From the NCBI RefSeq assembly GCF_014637725.1, contig NZ_BMFC01000022.1, positions 1 to 48,373 of the forward strand: a DNA stretch of 48,373 bases. Direction: 5' to 3'. Shown in pieces: positions 9,189-17,714 of the stretch. The translations under genes and the position numbers were made by a program. The stretch is from Marivita lacus. Its GTDB lineage: Bacteria > Pseudomonadota > Alphaproteobacteria > Rhodobacterales > Rhodobacteraceae. The first letter of the stretch is position 1; each line of letters begins with the position of its first letter. The notes below the pieces were generated by a model that ran no database searches, had not been told where the DNA came from, and saw only the letters and a list, made by a program, of their open reading frames with translations.

Positions 9189-9788
9189 CTATGGCCGGTC
9201 AACGCCGCGCAGACGTGGTGCATGGACCGGGCTTCTGAGCAGGAGAGCTGCTGCAACGCCCGCGAGGGCGCCGAACAGGTGGGCTTCCCAAGACACGCCG
9301 GGTTGCCCCGGCAGCACGCCCCACAGGAGGGAGCCATAAAGCCCCCCGATGACGACTGCGGCGCCCAGTGTCACGGGTGAGCGATCTATTAGGCCCCGTG
9401 CAATCAGGAAGCCGAACCAGCCGAAGATCAACCCCGATGCGCCGACGTGAATTGCCGGACTACCGAGTATCCAGACGAGGCCGCCGCCGAGCGCGACTAT
9501 CATCATGTTCACAGCCAACAAGGCCCGTGTTGCGGTCGCCATAAGCAGTCCCCCCATGACAAGCAAGGGCGGCGTGTTTGCGATGAGGTGGGCGAAACTG
9601 CCGTGTAGCAGGGGCATCGCGACAATCCCGTCCATTCCGCTGACGTGACGCGGGACCAGGCCGAAGGCTGGGTTCAAGCCATAGCCACTGATCCAATTGA
9701 CGATCTGAATCGCCCACAGCAGGGCGACGAAGGCGGCAAGCGCCGCTGCTCTGCGCAAGAAGGCGTGCATCTGGTTCTGAGTTCTCAT
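9189..9788 (-). CDS. Rhomboid-family intramembrane serine protease
   Basis: This 199-residue polytopic membrane protein has about six hydrophobic segments. The rhomboid catalytic dyad is visible: Ser118 in GASG followed by IFGWFGFL, and His170 in SWEAHLFGALAG. The HGSFAHLIANT segment (62-72) matches the conserved HxxxxHxxxN element of the second helix. Rhomboids cut membrane-spanning substrates within the bilayer; the substrate here is unknown. The gene lies between the IS91 element and the DUF2322-like gene and shows no defect. Confidence 0.9.
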   Translation of the reverse strand: MRTQNQMHAFLRRAAALAAFVALLWAIQIVNWISGYGLNPAFGLVPRHVSGMDGIVAMPLLHGSFAHLIANTPPLLVMGGLLMATATRALLAVNMMIVALGGGLVWILGSPAIHVGASGLIFGWFGFLIARGLIDRSPVTLGAAVVIGGLYGSLLWGVLPGQPGVSWEAHLFGALAGVAAALLLRSPVHAPRLRGVDRP

Positions 9789-9989
9789 GAAGTCGATGGT
9801 ACTCTCCGGCCCAGCGGGTTCAACGGTTATCCAAGACGCTGGGAAGGACGGGCCCGCGCCCGGTCGCCCGGACGAGAGCCCGGATCACGCTGCGAGGGCT
9901 GTTGGACGAACGGGGCAGGCACGCCTTCCACCTCCCCTACATCACAGTCTTAAACCATGTCAGTGCTTTACCAGCGGCAGCAGAGGCGC

Positions 9990-10319
9990 TTACTGCTCTA
10001 CGAGCCGCATGGTCAAAGGCGCACCACCGCCTTGTATCTCAAGCAGGCGCTCTATGTTCGGATGCGCGCCGGGTCGGTTTCGCGCGTCCTGGGTATGTTC
10101 CGCAAAGACTGCCAGCCCGTGTGTCGCGGCTTCGGCATTCAGAACCCCATACGTCGCGAACAGGTATTGGTAGACCGCCAGGGACCCTTGCTTGCCCGGT
10201 TGGTTCTCGATGGACGCGACCACATCGCCGGCGGCATCCATCATCTCCAGTCTTTCGATCCCGTCAATGGATGGCAGGTTCTGAAGGTTCTCCTTGAACG
10301 AAGATACGGGCTGTTTCAT
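9990..10319 (-). CDS. DUF2322-like small protein
   Basis: This 109-residue soluble protein has no signal peptide or membrane segment. The sequence (NLPSIDGIERLEMMDAAG, PGKQGSLAVYQYL, AEHTQDAR, PGAHPNIERLLEI) fits my memory of the DUF2322 family, whose function is unknown. The start is the ATG at 10319, giving MKQPVSSFKENL. It lies between the rhomboid gene and the 2OG oxygenase gene, on the same strand as both, with gaps of 201 and 68 bases, so an operon is possible but not proven. Confidence 0.6.
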   Translation of the reverse strand: MKQPVSSFKENLQNLPSIDGIERLEMMDAAGDVVASIENQPGKQGSLAVYQYLFATYGVLNAEAATHGLAVFAEHTQDARNRPGAHPNIERLLEIQGGGAPLTMRLVEQ

Positions 10320-10387
10320 CCGGCTGTCCTTTCAAATGTCATTCGGAACCGCCCATACCAAAGGCCCCATTCTAACCGTACCCTCCG

Positions 10388-11185
10388 TCAGAGTACCTTC
10401 CGCTTCAGCACGACATTGAACGAGATCGAAACGCGTGGCTCATCCACGAGATTAGGGTGGACAAGGTGGTGCAGAAAACTTGGCCAGAGGAATAACTCGC
10501 CAGGCATCGGCAGTCGCCTGTACTCGGGGTTGAATTGGCCATCGTCCCTGACCGCATTCATGTTGGCTTGCGGACGCGGATCGAAGAAGCTGATCTCGCC
10601 CGGATTCAGGTCGCTCCGATTGCGAGACGCCGGGGATTGATTGGGGACCTGCACGTAGTAGGTGCCGGAGAGCCAGGAATGCGGGTGGTTGTGAAGGTTG
10701 TGATAGTCCCCGCGCCGGTTGACGTTCGCCCAGCCCTGAATGTCGAACTCTGGGCGATAGCTCATGTTAAGCTCGGCGGCATAGTCAAGAACCGCTTTGT
10801 GGCAGCATTGGCGCAGCCAGACGATGGCGGGATGCGATTGGCCGAAGATGTCCTGATCGAGATACCGAACAGTCATGTCCTCGGCCCCGGTATCCTCTGC
10901 AAGTAGCATCGGGGCCAGCACGGCATTCGCCTGATCCGCGCCGGGAAGAGTCAGTGTCATCAGGAGAGTCGGCCAGAGACGTTCGAACTGGGGGCGTGCC
11001 AAGTCAGTCATGTGAAGTGTCCGCAATACCTCGGACATGAAAACGTCATCCCCGGGTTGCCGGGGGAATGACATATTAACGGGGCGGGTGCCAAGGACTG
11101 AGTTCGAGTTGCAGGCCACGATCTTGGATTCGTGCTCTTCGCGATCTTCGGAGGAGTGGTCGGAAGTCATGTCGAGGGCAGCCAT
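10388..11185 (-). CDS. Putative 2-oxoglutarate/Fe(II)-dependent oxygenase
   Basis: This 265-residue protein matches the TIGR02466-type family of putative 2OG-Fe(II) oxygenases. The jelly-roll core is visible from about residue 150: YHNLHNHPHSWLSGTYYVQ contains candidate iron ligands (His in HNHP). The second half, GELFLWPSFLHHLVHPN followed by RVSISFN, supplies the distal His and the Arg that usually contacts 2-oxoglutarate. The N-terminal 40 residues are low in conserved features, and an internal Met could be the true start. The substrate is unknown; relatives occur in marine bacteria and phages. The gene is intact. Confidence 0.78.
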   Translation of the reverse strand: MAALDMTSDHSSEDREEHESKIVACNSNSVLGTRPVNMSFPRQPGDDVFMSEVLRTLHMTDLARPQFERLWPTLLMTLTLPGADQANAVLAPMLLAEDTGAEDMTVRYLDQDIFGQSHPAIVWLRQCCHKAVLDYAAELNMSYRPEFDIQGWANVNRRGDYHNLHNHPHSWLSGTYYVQVPNQSPASRNRSDLNPGEISFFDPRPQANMNAVRDDGQFNPEYRRLPMPGELFLWPSFLHHLVHPNLVDEPRVSISFNVVLKRKVL

Positions 11186-11319
11186 CCCGGCCTGCGCGGA
11201 AGTTCCGCGATAGCTCGTGGTGGTTTTTCAGTAGCAATCCTTGTTGTCCAGACACAAGCAGGGAAGTCTAGCGGAGGCTAATTCTTGTCAACATTTCCGG
11301 TCGAGCGACTGGATTGAAC

Positions 11320-12754
11320 TCAAGCAGCACGCCCGGCACCACGCACTGCCCGTTGAAACATGAGCCCCATAAGCATATCTCGCGCCTCCTTATCCTGCAT
11401 GAAGGCGTTCCGCATGGCGTTATCCCGCTGGAAGGCTTGAATGGTCCGACGCATGAATTCCGCATCGAAGCGTGGACGGACATCGCGCGGATCATTGTTC
11501 CGAAGCATCTCAGCCCAGACATCGTCATCCAGAATGTCGTTGTTGACCGCCTCGAACCGGATGTAGTCGTCTTCCGAAAATTCCGTGCCATGACGGGCGT
11601 TGAAGGACTCGATGATCTCGGTGAGGGTCTTTGATTCCTCTTCAGTGTAGGGGTTGGCACCAAAACGGTCGATCGGGCTCAGGGCCTGATTATCTTCCGC
11701 AGTCAGGCTCGCATCCTGAGGATCGCCCTGCTTCTCAAGACGGTAGGCGGCCATGTCGAGCATGTCATCGGTCACATCCTCACCCTGCGGGGCTTGGCGG
11801 GATGGCAGCATGCGTTTGAGCCACGAGCCGTAAATATGCATCTTCTCTAGGTCGGTGTCCCCAAGACTGATGACCTGAGCAATGAAGGAGTAAAATCGAA
11901 GGAAAGAGGCCAGTGTCTGGCGGAATTCTTCCTGCTCGGTATCGTTCAGTGTTTCCGTGAAGCGGGTTACAGCTTGACGGACAATTCCTTCCAGGATTGG
12001 GCGGTCATCTGTCCGCTTTCGGGTCTCCACAAACCGGGTGACAAACCTGTCGATCTCGGCCGCATCCAGAATGCCAAAAGCCTTGAGGCGGGCGTCCAAA
12101 TTGTAAATTTGGTTCGGGTCCGAGACATCCTCAAGCTGTGTGACGTTGTAGTAGGGCTTGAACGCTTCCTGGATTTCATCGACCGTATTGCGGAAATCCA
12201 AGATAAATGTGCGCTCTTTCGATGGATAAATCCGATTCAGGCGCGCCAGCGTCTGGACAGCCTGAAGGCCACTTAGTCGGCGATCGATATACATCGCGAC
12301 AAGCTTGGGCTGATCAAAACCGGTCTGGTTCTTCTCGGCCACCACAAGGACATTATAGGCATCACCATCGAACTGCCGCGGTAGTTCCGTCTCGGAAAAT
12401 CCATTGATCCCGGGCTCTGTGTAAGGTTGCCCATCCACATTGATCTCGCCGGAGAAGGCAACCAGTGATCTGACATCCGTGTATTCGTTGTCCAGGATGT
12501 ATTTCGAGATCGCCTGATGCGTGCGGATCGCATGTTCCCGGCTGGAGGTCACCACCATCGCCTTGGCATTGCCTGAGAGCTCGGGCAATGCATGGCGTCG
12601 GAAATGCTCCACGATCACTTCCGCTTTCTGGAACATGGCTGTTTCGTGGAAATCGATGAACCTCGCAACCTTGCGTGAAGATTTCCGCTCCAAAAGCTCA
12701 GGGTCATCTTCGATTGCCTTTTCGAGCTTCGCATAGGATTTGGGCTCAGCTGGT
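11320..12754 (-). pseudogene. hsdR: Type I restriction enzyme subunit HsdR, 5'-truncated
   Basis: The minus-strand frame keeps about 475 codons of the C-terminal half of a type I restriction motor subunit: the second helicase lobe with DGDAYNVLVVAEKNQTGFDQP, the motif VI region QAVQTLARLNRIYP, ILDFRN, and the C-terminal helical domain. Intact HsdR proteins are near 1000 residues. The nuclease domain, the Walker A and the DEAD-box motifs are absent. Homology-like sequence continues upstream of the first possible start (a TTG at 12693) to an in-frame stop near 12755, so the 5' part was cut away. No hsdM or hsdS is present. It is non-functional for restriction. Confidence 0.85.
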
Positions 12755-12941
12755 CATGACAGTCCATGACCTGACCGTTCGGGTGCCCCCGAAAGCTCTG
12801 ATGTAGGCTTTCGCGCCTGCTGGAGCGTGACCCGTTCGACAGAGTGGCCGGGCAGGCCGTTCAGACACCTGCGCATGGATCCAGAATTAGGGCCTTTTTT
12901 CAGGAGCTTAAAAAGTTTCTATCCACCTGAAATCATACGCG

Positions 12942-12970
12942 TTGACACGGAGGTGCATCAAGCCTATCCA
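12942..12970 (+). promoter_or_regulatory. Candidate sigma-70-type promoter of the ROK/malonate operon
   Basis: A perfect TTGACA (12942-12947) is followed after 17 bases by TATCCA (12965-12970), a weak -10. The predicted start of transcription would be near 12977, inside the palindrome at 12974-12986 and just upstream of the ATG at 12989. This is the only promoter-like pair I found between the hsdR remnant and the ROK gene. Confidence 0.4.
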
Positions 12971-12973
12971 GAA

Positions 12974-12986
12974 TTACACAGTGTAA
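12974..12986. promoter_or_regulatory. Palindromic operator candidate (ROK autoregulation)
   Basis: TTACAC-A-GTGTAA is a perfect 13-base palindrome ending 2 bases before the chosen ROK start codon. It overlaps the predicted transcription start, a classic repressor position. The likely binder is the ROK regulator itself, which is inference. Confidence 0.5.
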
Positions 12987-12988
12987 GA

Positions 12989-14206
12989 ATGAAAATTGAA
13001 GGAGTCGATGATTTGGGGCAGCCGCGCAACAGGCGAGAGACGCGCGCGTCGATCCTTAGCGTGATCTGGCGCCAGAACGGGGCCTATCGCACTGATATTT
13101 CTAAATTCATCGACATATCCGAGGCCAGCGTCTCGCGGATCGTCGCGGACCTGAAGGCCGAAGCCATCGTGCAGGAGGTGCATCGCAGCGCACCGTACCG
13201 GGGTGGGCCCAGTACAATCCTTACACTCAGCAATCAAAAACATGTGGCGGCGATCGAAGTGTCGAACAACCGCATGCATGTCGGCATCGCCAGCCTGCAG
13301 GGCAAACTGCTGTATTCGGAACGCGTACCCCTTAAGGACGGCGCCGACCAGATCCGCATTGATGAGGCGATCAAGACAGCCATCCAGATGCTGGCCGACG
13401 GGACGCAGCGCGGCAACTGGCTGATCGAGCAGATCGCCGTGACCATTCCGGGGTTCAATTTGGACCGCCCGCGGAACCCGATCATCGACCTGGACCCGAA
13501 CCTGCTGCGCACGCAGCTTGCCGCCCGCTTTCCGGGCATCCCCGTGCAGATCGAGAATTCCATCCTTGCGCGGGCCATCGCGCACCGCCTGCGTTCGGCC
13601 GAAGATGCGGCGCGCGACCGGTATCTGTATGTCTTTGCGGGGCATGGTGTCGCGGGGGCGATGATCGACGGATCGTCCGATGCGGGCGATGTGACGGCCT
13701 GCGAGCTTGGCCATATGGTGGTGGATCGCAAGGGTCCGCTGTGCCGCTGCGGCCATCACGGCTGCGCCGAGGCCTATGCCTCGACCGTCGCCATCGCGCC
13801 TTTGATGAAGGTCGAGGAGCAGACCCTGCTGGAGATGGGCGACAGCTGGGCGCAAGAGCTTGGCCTGCCAGCGCGGGTCAGTGGGGCCCTTCACGACCGA
13901 CTGACCCTTCTGGGCATCGCGATCGGCAACACGCTGAACGTGACCCGTGCGCGCCGGATCAGGGTAGGGGGCTGGCCCGCAGCCATGGGCGCCGCAGGCG
14001 AGGACGCCATCCGGAACGGGTTGGACATGAGCCTTCTGGGCGGTGCCAGCGCGATAGACCTGAAGTTTGTGCAATCAGAACTGGGGCGAGAGCCGGAGTC
14101 CGCGCTTGCTTTGGCAACATTCGACTTTTTGCGTCAAGGCGGCAAGTCAGTTCACCAGCAAGACCAAACCGATGCCTGGGCAGAAGAAGCCATCGGCACG
14201 GAATAG
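12989..14206 (+). CDS. ROK-family transcriptional regulator
   Basis: This 405-residue regulator has an N-terminal winged helix-turn-helix (NRRETRASILSVIWRQNGA..., recognition region SEASVSRIVADL, about residues 14-70) and a C-terminal ROK sugar-kinase-like domain. The ROK zinc motif is intact: ELGH plus CRCGHHGCAE. The usual ENDAN catalytic motif is replaced by ENSILARAI, so sugar kinase activity is not expected. ROK repressors usually respond to sugars or sugar phosphates. The ATG at 12989 is preferred to the open-frame start at 12827: it puts the HTH near the N-terminus, and a promoter and palindrome lie just upstream. The ABC importer gene begins 23 bases after the stop, so the regulator probably leads and controls the operon. 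Confidence 0.9.
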   Translation: MKIEGVDDLGQPRNRRETRASILSVIWRQNGAYRTDISKFIDISEASVSRIVADLKAEAIVQEVHRSAPYRGGPSTILTLSNQKHVAAIEVSNNRMHVGIASLQGKLLYSERVPLKDGADQIRIDEAIKTAIQMLADGTQRGNWLIEQIAVTIPGFNLDRPRNPIIDLDPNLLRTQLAARFPGIPVQIENSILARAIAHRLRSAEDAARDRYLYVFAGHGVAGAMIDGSSDAGDVTACELGHMVVDRKGPLCRCGHHGCAEAYASTVAIAPLMKVEEQTLLEMGDSWAQELGLPARVSGALHDRLTLLGIAIGNTLNVTRARRIRVGGWPAAMGAAGEDAIRNGLDMSLLGGASAIDLKFVQSELGREPESALALATFDFLRQGGKSVHQQDQTDAWAEEAIGTE

Positions 14207-14229
14207 ATGAAACACTAAGGGAGGATACG

Positions 14230-15798
14230 ATGAGGAAATCCGCATTCTTGACCACATGTCTGCTGTTGGCAGGCATAGGTCTGGGCGCAACGGGCGAATC
14301 TGCCGAAGAGGTGCTGCGCATCAAGCCTTCGGGCGACGTCAAGGTTCTGGACCCGATGCTTGGGTCGGATTCGATGGCGCGCAACTACGGCTACATGGTT
14401 TATGACACCCTGTTCGCCGTGGACGCCGATCTGAAGATTCAGCCGCAGATGGTCGATGCCTGGTCCAAGTCGGACGACGGGATGACCTATACCTTCACGC
14501 TGCGCGACGGGTTGAAGTTCAGCGATGGCGCGACTGTCACCTCGGCTGACGTCATTGCTTCTCTCAAGCGCTGGAGCGTGAATGACAGCCTTGGCCAGCA
14601 GCTGAACACCAATGGCGCCACCTATGCCGAAGTCGATGCAAAGACCTTCACCCTGACCCTGTCCAAGCCCTGGGGCCTGGTGATCGACGCCCTGGGCAAG
14701 CCTGGCGCCCCGGTACCGTTCATCATGCCCGCGCGGATCGCCGATGCGACCGCGCCGACCGATCCCGTCAAGGACTATACCGGATCGGGCCCGTTCATGT
14801 TCGTGGCCGAAGAATGGGTTCCCGGTGCGAAACTGGTGTTCACGAAGAACCCGCACTACACGCCGCGCGCCGAAGCGGCCAGCGGCTTTGCCGGTGGCAA
14901 GGTCGCCCATATGGACCGCGTCGAATGGCTGATCATACCTGACCAGCAGACCGCAATCGACGCACTGAAAAAGGGTGAGATCGACATCAACGAGGATCTG
15001 GCGGCCGACCTGATCCCGCTGGCCAAGCAGGATCCGAATGTCGTTGTGACCAAGCAGGACGAAATCGGCGTGGCCCAGCAGATCCGTCTGAACACGCTGC
15101 AGCCGCCGTTCAACAACCCGAAGGTCCGCCAGGCGGTGCTTCACGCGGTGGATGGCAATGACTTCCTTGCCGCCGTTCTGGATGACCCGAGCCTTGGCAA
15201 GGTGTGCCCGTCCTTCTTCATCTGCTCTTCGCCCTATTTCACGGATGCCGGTTTCCCTGCGCCGGACCTTGAAAAGGCCAAACAGATGCTGGCGGAAAGC
15301 GGCTATGACGGCACGCCGGTCGTGCTGCTGGATGCGACGGAAAACACCAACATCCATGCCTTTGTCACGGTTGCGGACCAGTTGCTGCAAGAGATTGGCA
15401 TGAACACCAGGGTCGAGGCCATGGATTGGGCGACGATTACCACGCGCCGCAAGAGCAAGGACCCGGTCGATGCGGGCGGCTGGTCGATCTTCATCTCGGG
15501 TCCAGGCGGGTTGGACTATCTTGAACCGGTCAGCCATCTGGGCCTGCGGTCCAACTGCGAAAACGCATGGTTCGGCTGGCCCTGTGACGACCAGATCGAG
15601 ACGATGCGCGCCGACTTTGCGGGCCTTTCGGATCTGGAAGAGCGCAAGGCCCTTGCCGCCAAGATCCAGGCACGGGCGCTTGAAACCGTGCCCTATGTGC
15701 CGATCGCGGTGCAGTACCAGATCCGCGCCCATGCCGCAAACCTGACCGGCATCCTGACGCCGCCGGCGCCCGTGTACTGGGGCATCGAACGCAAGTGA
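14230..15798 (+). CDS. ABC transporter substrate-binding protein, family 5 (Dpp/Opp type)
   Basis: This 522-residue periplasmic binding protein has a Sec signal peptide (MRKSAFLTTCLLLAGIGLG, cleavage near residue 25) and the SBP_bac_5 fold (ARNYGYMVYDTLF, GMTYTFTLRDGLKFSDG). Family members bind peptides, nickel chelates, opines, glutathione or oligosaccharides and plant glycosides, so the fold does not define the ligand. A GAGG ribosome-binding site precedes the ATG at 14230. A very stable hairpin follows the gene before the permeases, a common device for expressing the binding protein in excess. Its placement with malonate enzymes suggests a malonylated ligand (inference). Confidence 0.92.
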   Translation: MRKSAFLTTCLLLAGIGLGATGESAEEVLRIKPSGDVKVLDPMLGSDSMARNYGYMVYDTLFAVDADLKIQPQMVDAWSKSDDGMTYTFTLRDGLKFSDGATVTSADVIASLKRWSVNDSLGQQLNTNGATYAEVDAKTFTLTLSKPWGLVIDALGKPGAPVPFIMPARIADATAPTDPVKDYTGSGPFMFVAEEWVPGAKLVFTKNPHYTPRAEAASGFAGGKVAHMDRVEWLIIPDQQTAIDALKKGEIDINEDLAADLIPLAKQDPNVVVTKQDEIGVAQQIRLNTLQPPFNNPKVRQAVLHAVDGNDFLAAVLDDPSLGKVCPSFFICSSPYFTDAGFPAPDLEKAKQMLAESGYDGTPVVLLDATENTNIHAFVTVADQLLQEIGMNTRVEAMDWATITTRRKSKDPVDAGGWSIFISGPGGLDYLEPVSHLGLRSNCENAWFGWPCDDQIETMRADFAGLSDLEERKALAAKIQARALETVPYVPIAVQYQIRAHAANLTGILTPPAPVYWGIERK

Positions 15799-15803
15799 AT
15801 CTT

Positions 15804-15842
15804 GTCTCTGGCGGCGGGCACCAATTGCCCGCCGCCAGAGAC
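15804..15842 (+). promoter_or_regulatory. Strong intercistronic hairpin after the binding-protein gene
   Basis: A perfect 17-bp stem is formed by GTCTCTGGCGGCGGGCA (15804-15820) and TGCCCGCCGCCAGAGAC (15826-15842), with loop CCAAT. There is no downstream T-tract, and the permease gene starts 24 bases later with an AGGAGG site. I read it as an mRNA-stabilising or partial-termination element that raises binding-protein levels relative to the membrane subunits. Confidence 0.85.
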
Positions 15843-15866
15843 TGATCGAATGGCAGGAGGCCCGCA

Positions 15867-16808
15867 GTGCTCAACTTTGTTGTCAGACGACTGGTTTCGA
15901 CCATTCCGGTCATGGTGTTCGTAGCGCTGTTCGTGTTCAGCCTGATCTACTTTGCACCCGGCGACCCTGCGGCCCTGATCGCGGGAGATCAGGCCTCGGC
16001 TGCGGAAATCGAACGGATCCGATTGTCGCTTGGTCTGGATCGCCCCTTCTTTCTGCGGTTCTTCGGGTGGCTGGGTGACGTCCTGCAGGGCGACCTTGGC
16101 GTTTCGGTGTTTTCTCAGCTGCCGGTGACAACCCTGATCGGCCAGCGGCTTGAACCCACTCTCTCGCTCATGGTGATGACGGTGGTCCTGTCGGTCACGA
16201 TCGCCGTGCCGCTGGGCGTTGTTGCCGCGGCCAGGCAGGGCACCTGGATCGACCGGTTCGTGATGACCTTTGCGGTCATCGGATTTTCCGTGCCGGTCTT
16301 CGTGATCGGCTACATCCTGAGCTATGTCTTTGCGATCCGGCTGAACCTTCTGCCTGTGCAGGGGTATTCGCCGCTTGCAGAAGGTTTCTGGCCCTTCTTA
16401 AAAAGCCTTCTGTTGCCCTCCGTTGCGCTGAGCGGTGTCTATGTCGCGCTGATCGCCCGGATCACCCGCACCTCGATGATCGAGGTACTATCGCAGGATT
16501 ACATCCGCACTGCACGCGCCAAGGGGCTGGGCCAAGGTCCGATCCTGTTCGTGCATGCGCTGAAGAATGCCTCGGTTCCGATCATCACGGTCATCGGCAT
16601 CGGCATCTCCTTGCTGATCGGAGGGGCGGTGGTCACGGAAACCGTGTTTGCCATTCCGGGGATCGGGCGGCTTGTCGTCGATGCGATCCTGCGTCGCGAT
16701 TACCCCGTCATCCAGGGCGTCGTGCTGTTGTTCAGCCTTGGCTACGTGCTGATCAACCTGTGCATCGACCTGATCTACACCCTTCTGGATCCGAGAGTAC
16801 GCTACTGA
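15867..16808 (+). CDS. ABC permease, DppB type
   Basis: This 313-residue inner-membrane permease has six predicted helices. The N-terminal signature MLNFVVRRLVSTIPVMVFVALFV and the EAA-type loop (DYIRTARAKGLGQGPILFVHALKNA) are typical of DppB/OppB. It starts at a GTG codon 6 bases after AGGAGG. The stop overlaps the start of the next permease gene (TGATG). It forms the membrane channel together with the DppC-type subunit. Confidence 0.93.
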   Translation: MLNFVVRRLVSTIPVMVFVALFVFSLIYFAPGDPAALIAGDQASAAEIERIRLSLGLDRPFFLRFFGWLGDVLQGDLGVSVFSQLPVTTLIGQRLEPTLSLMVMTVVLSVTIAVPLGVVAAARQGTWIDRFVMTFAVIGFSVPVFVIGYILSYVFAIRLNLLPVQGYSPLAEGFWPFLKSLLLPSVALSGVYVALIARITRTSMIEVLSQDYIRTARAKGLGQGPILFVHALKNASVPIITVIGIGISLLIGGAVVTETVFAIPGIGRLVVDAILRRDYPVIQGVVLLFSLGYVLINLCIDLIYTLLDPRVRY

Positions 16809-17701
16809 TGGACACCCCCACCCAAGCGCTGCCGCCGCTTCCAGATCTGTTTCCGCCGCAACCCCGGCGCGGAAAGGTCCGGCGATTGATCGTCCAGCAT
16901 CCGTCCATCGTGATCGGCGGCAGCCTGCTGGTTCTGATCATACTGCTGGCCATCTTTGCGAACTGGCTTGGCACGGTTGACCCCTACAAGATCGCCCCTG
17001 CCAAGCGAAACCGGCTGCCGTCGATGGACTTCTGGTTCGGCACGGATACCCTGGGCCGCGACATCTATTCCCGGGTGCTTTACGGAGGACGGGTCTCGCT
17101 GTTCGTGGGCGTCTCGGTGGCGTTTCTGGCCACGGTGCTTGGGCTGGTCACGGGTCTGATTGCCGGGGCCTATCGACGGCTTGACGCCATCATCATGCGG
17201 CTGATGGACGGGTTGATGTCGATCCCGCCGATCCTTCTGGCCATCGCCTTGGTGGCCGCCATTGGCGGGTCGGTGCTGAACGTCATTCTGGCCATCACGA
17301 TGGCCGAATTCCCGCGCATGAGCCGCATTGTGCGAGGTGTTGTCCTGTCGGTGCGCGAACAGCCCTTCATCGACGGCGCCATCGCGGCCGGATCGACGAT
17401 GCCGAAGATCATCATCCGCCACATCCTGCCCAACATCATGGGCCCGATCATCGTGCAGGCGACCTATATCTGTTCGGCCGCGATGATCACCGAGGCAGCG
17501 CTCAGCTTCATCGGGGCGGGTACGCCGCCTTCGATCCCCAGTTGGGGCGGCATCATGAACGAAGGCCGGATGCTGTGGCAGATCAAGCCCTACATCATCC
17601 TGTTTCCGGCGGTCTTTCTGTCGGTGACGGTTCTGGCGGTCAATCTGCTGGGTGACGGCCTGCGCGATGCGCTGGACCCGCGCTCTGCAACCCGGCTATA
17701 G
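16808..17701 (+). CDS. ABC permease, DppC type
   Basis: This 297-residue permease is the partner of the DppB-type protein. It has the DppC N-terminal cytoplasmic segment and first helix (VIGGSLLVLIILLAIFANWLG), the conserved FGTDTLGRDIYSRVLYGGR block, and an EAA loop (PFIDGAIAAGSTMPKIIIRHILPN). The ATG at 16808 overlaps the preceding stop. The ATPase gene follows after 13 bases. Confidence 0.93.
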   Translation: MDTPTQALPPLPDLFPPQPRRGKVRRLIVQHPSIVIGGSLLVLIILLAIFANWLGTVDPYKIAPAKRNRLPSMDFWFGTDTLGRDIYSRVLYGGRVSLFVGVSVAFLATVLGLVTGLIAGAYRRLDAIIMRLMDGLMSIPPILLAIALVAAIGGSVLNVILAITMAEFPRMSRIVRGVVLSVREQPFIDGAIAAGSTMPKIIIRHILPNIMGPIIVQATYICSAAMITEAALSFIGAGTPPSIPSWGGIMNEGRMLWQIKPYIILFPAVFLSVTVLAVNLLGDGLRDALDPRSATRL

Positions 17702-17714
17702 GAAGGGCAGCCTG

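Noticed and set aside
9902-10640. Plus-strand frames opposite the DUF2322-like and oxygenase genes
   Set aside because: They are antisense to genes with clear domain motifs and have no recognisable similarity.
12827-12988. Longer N-terminus for the ROK regulator
   Set aside because: The extra 54 residues match no part of the family, have no ribosome-binding site and would contain the promoter and palindrome found upstream of 12989.
15804-15842. Rho-independent terminator ending the transcript after the binding protein
   Set aside because: The stem is strong but there is no T-tract, and the permease follows within 24 bases with its own ribosome-binding site; an mRNA-stabilising hairpin fits better.
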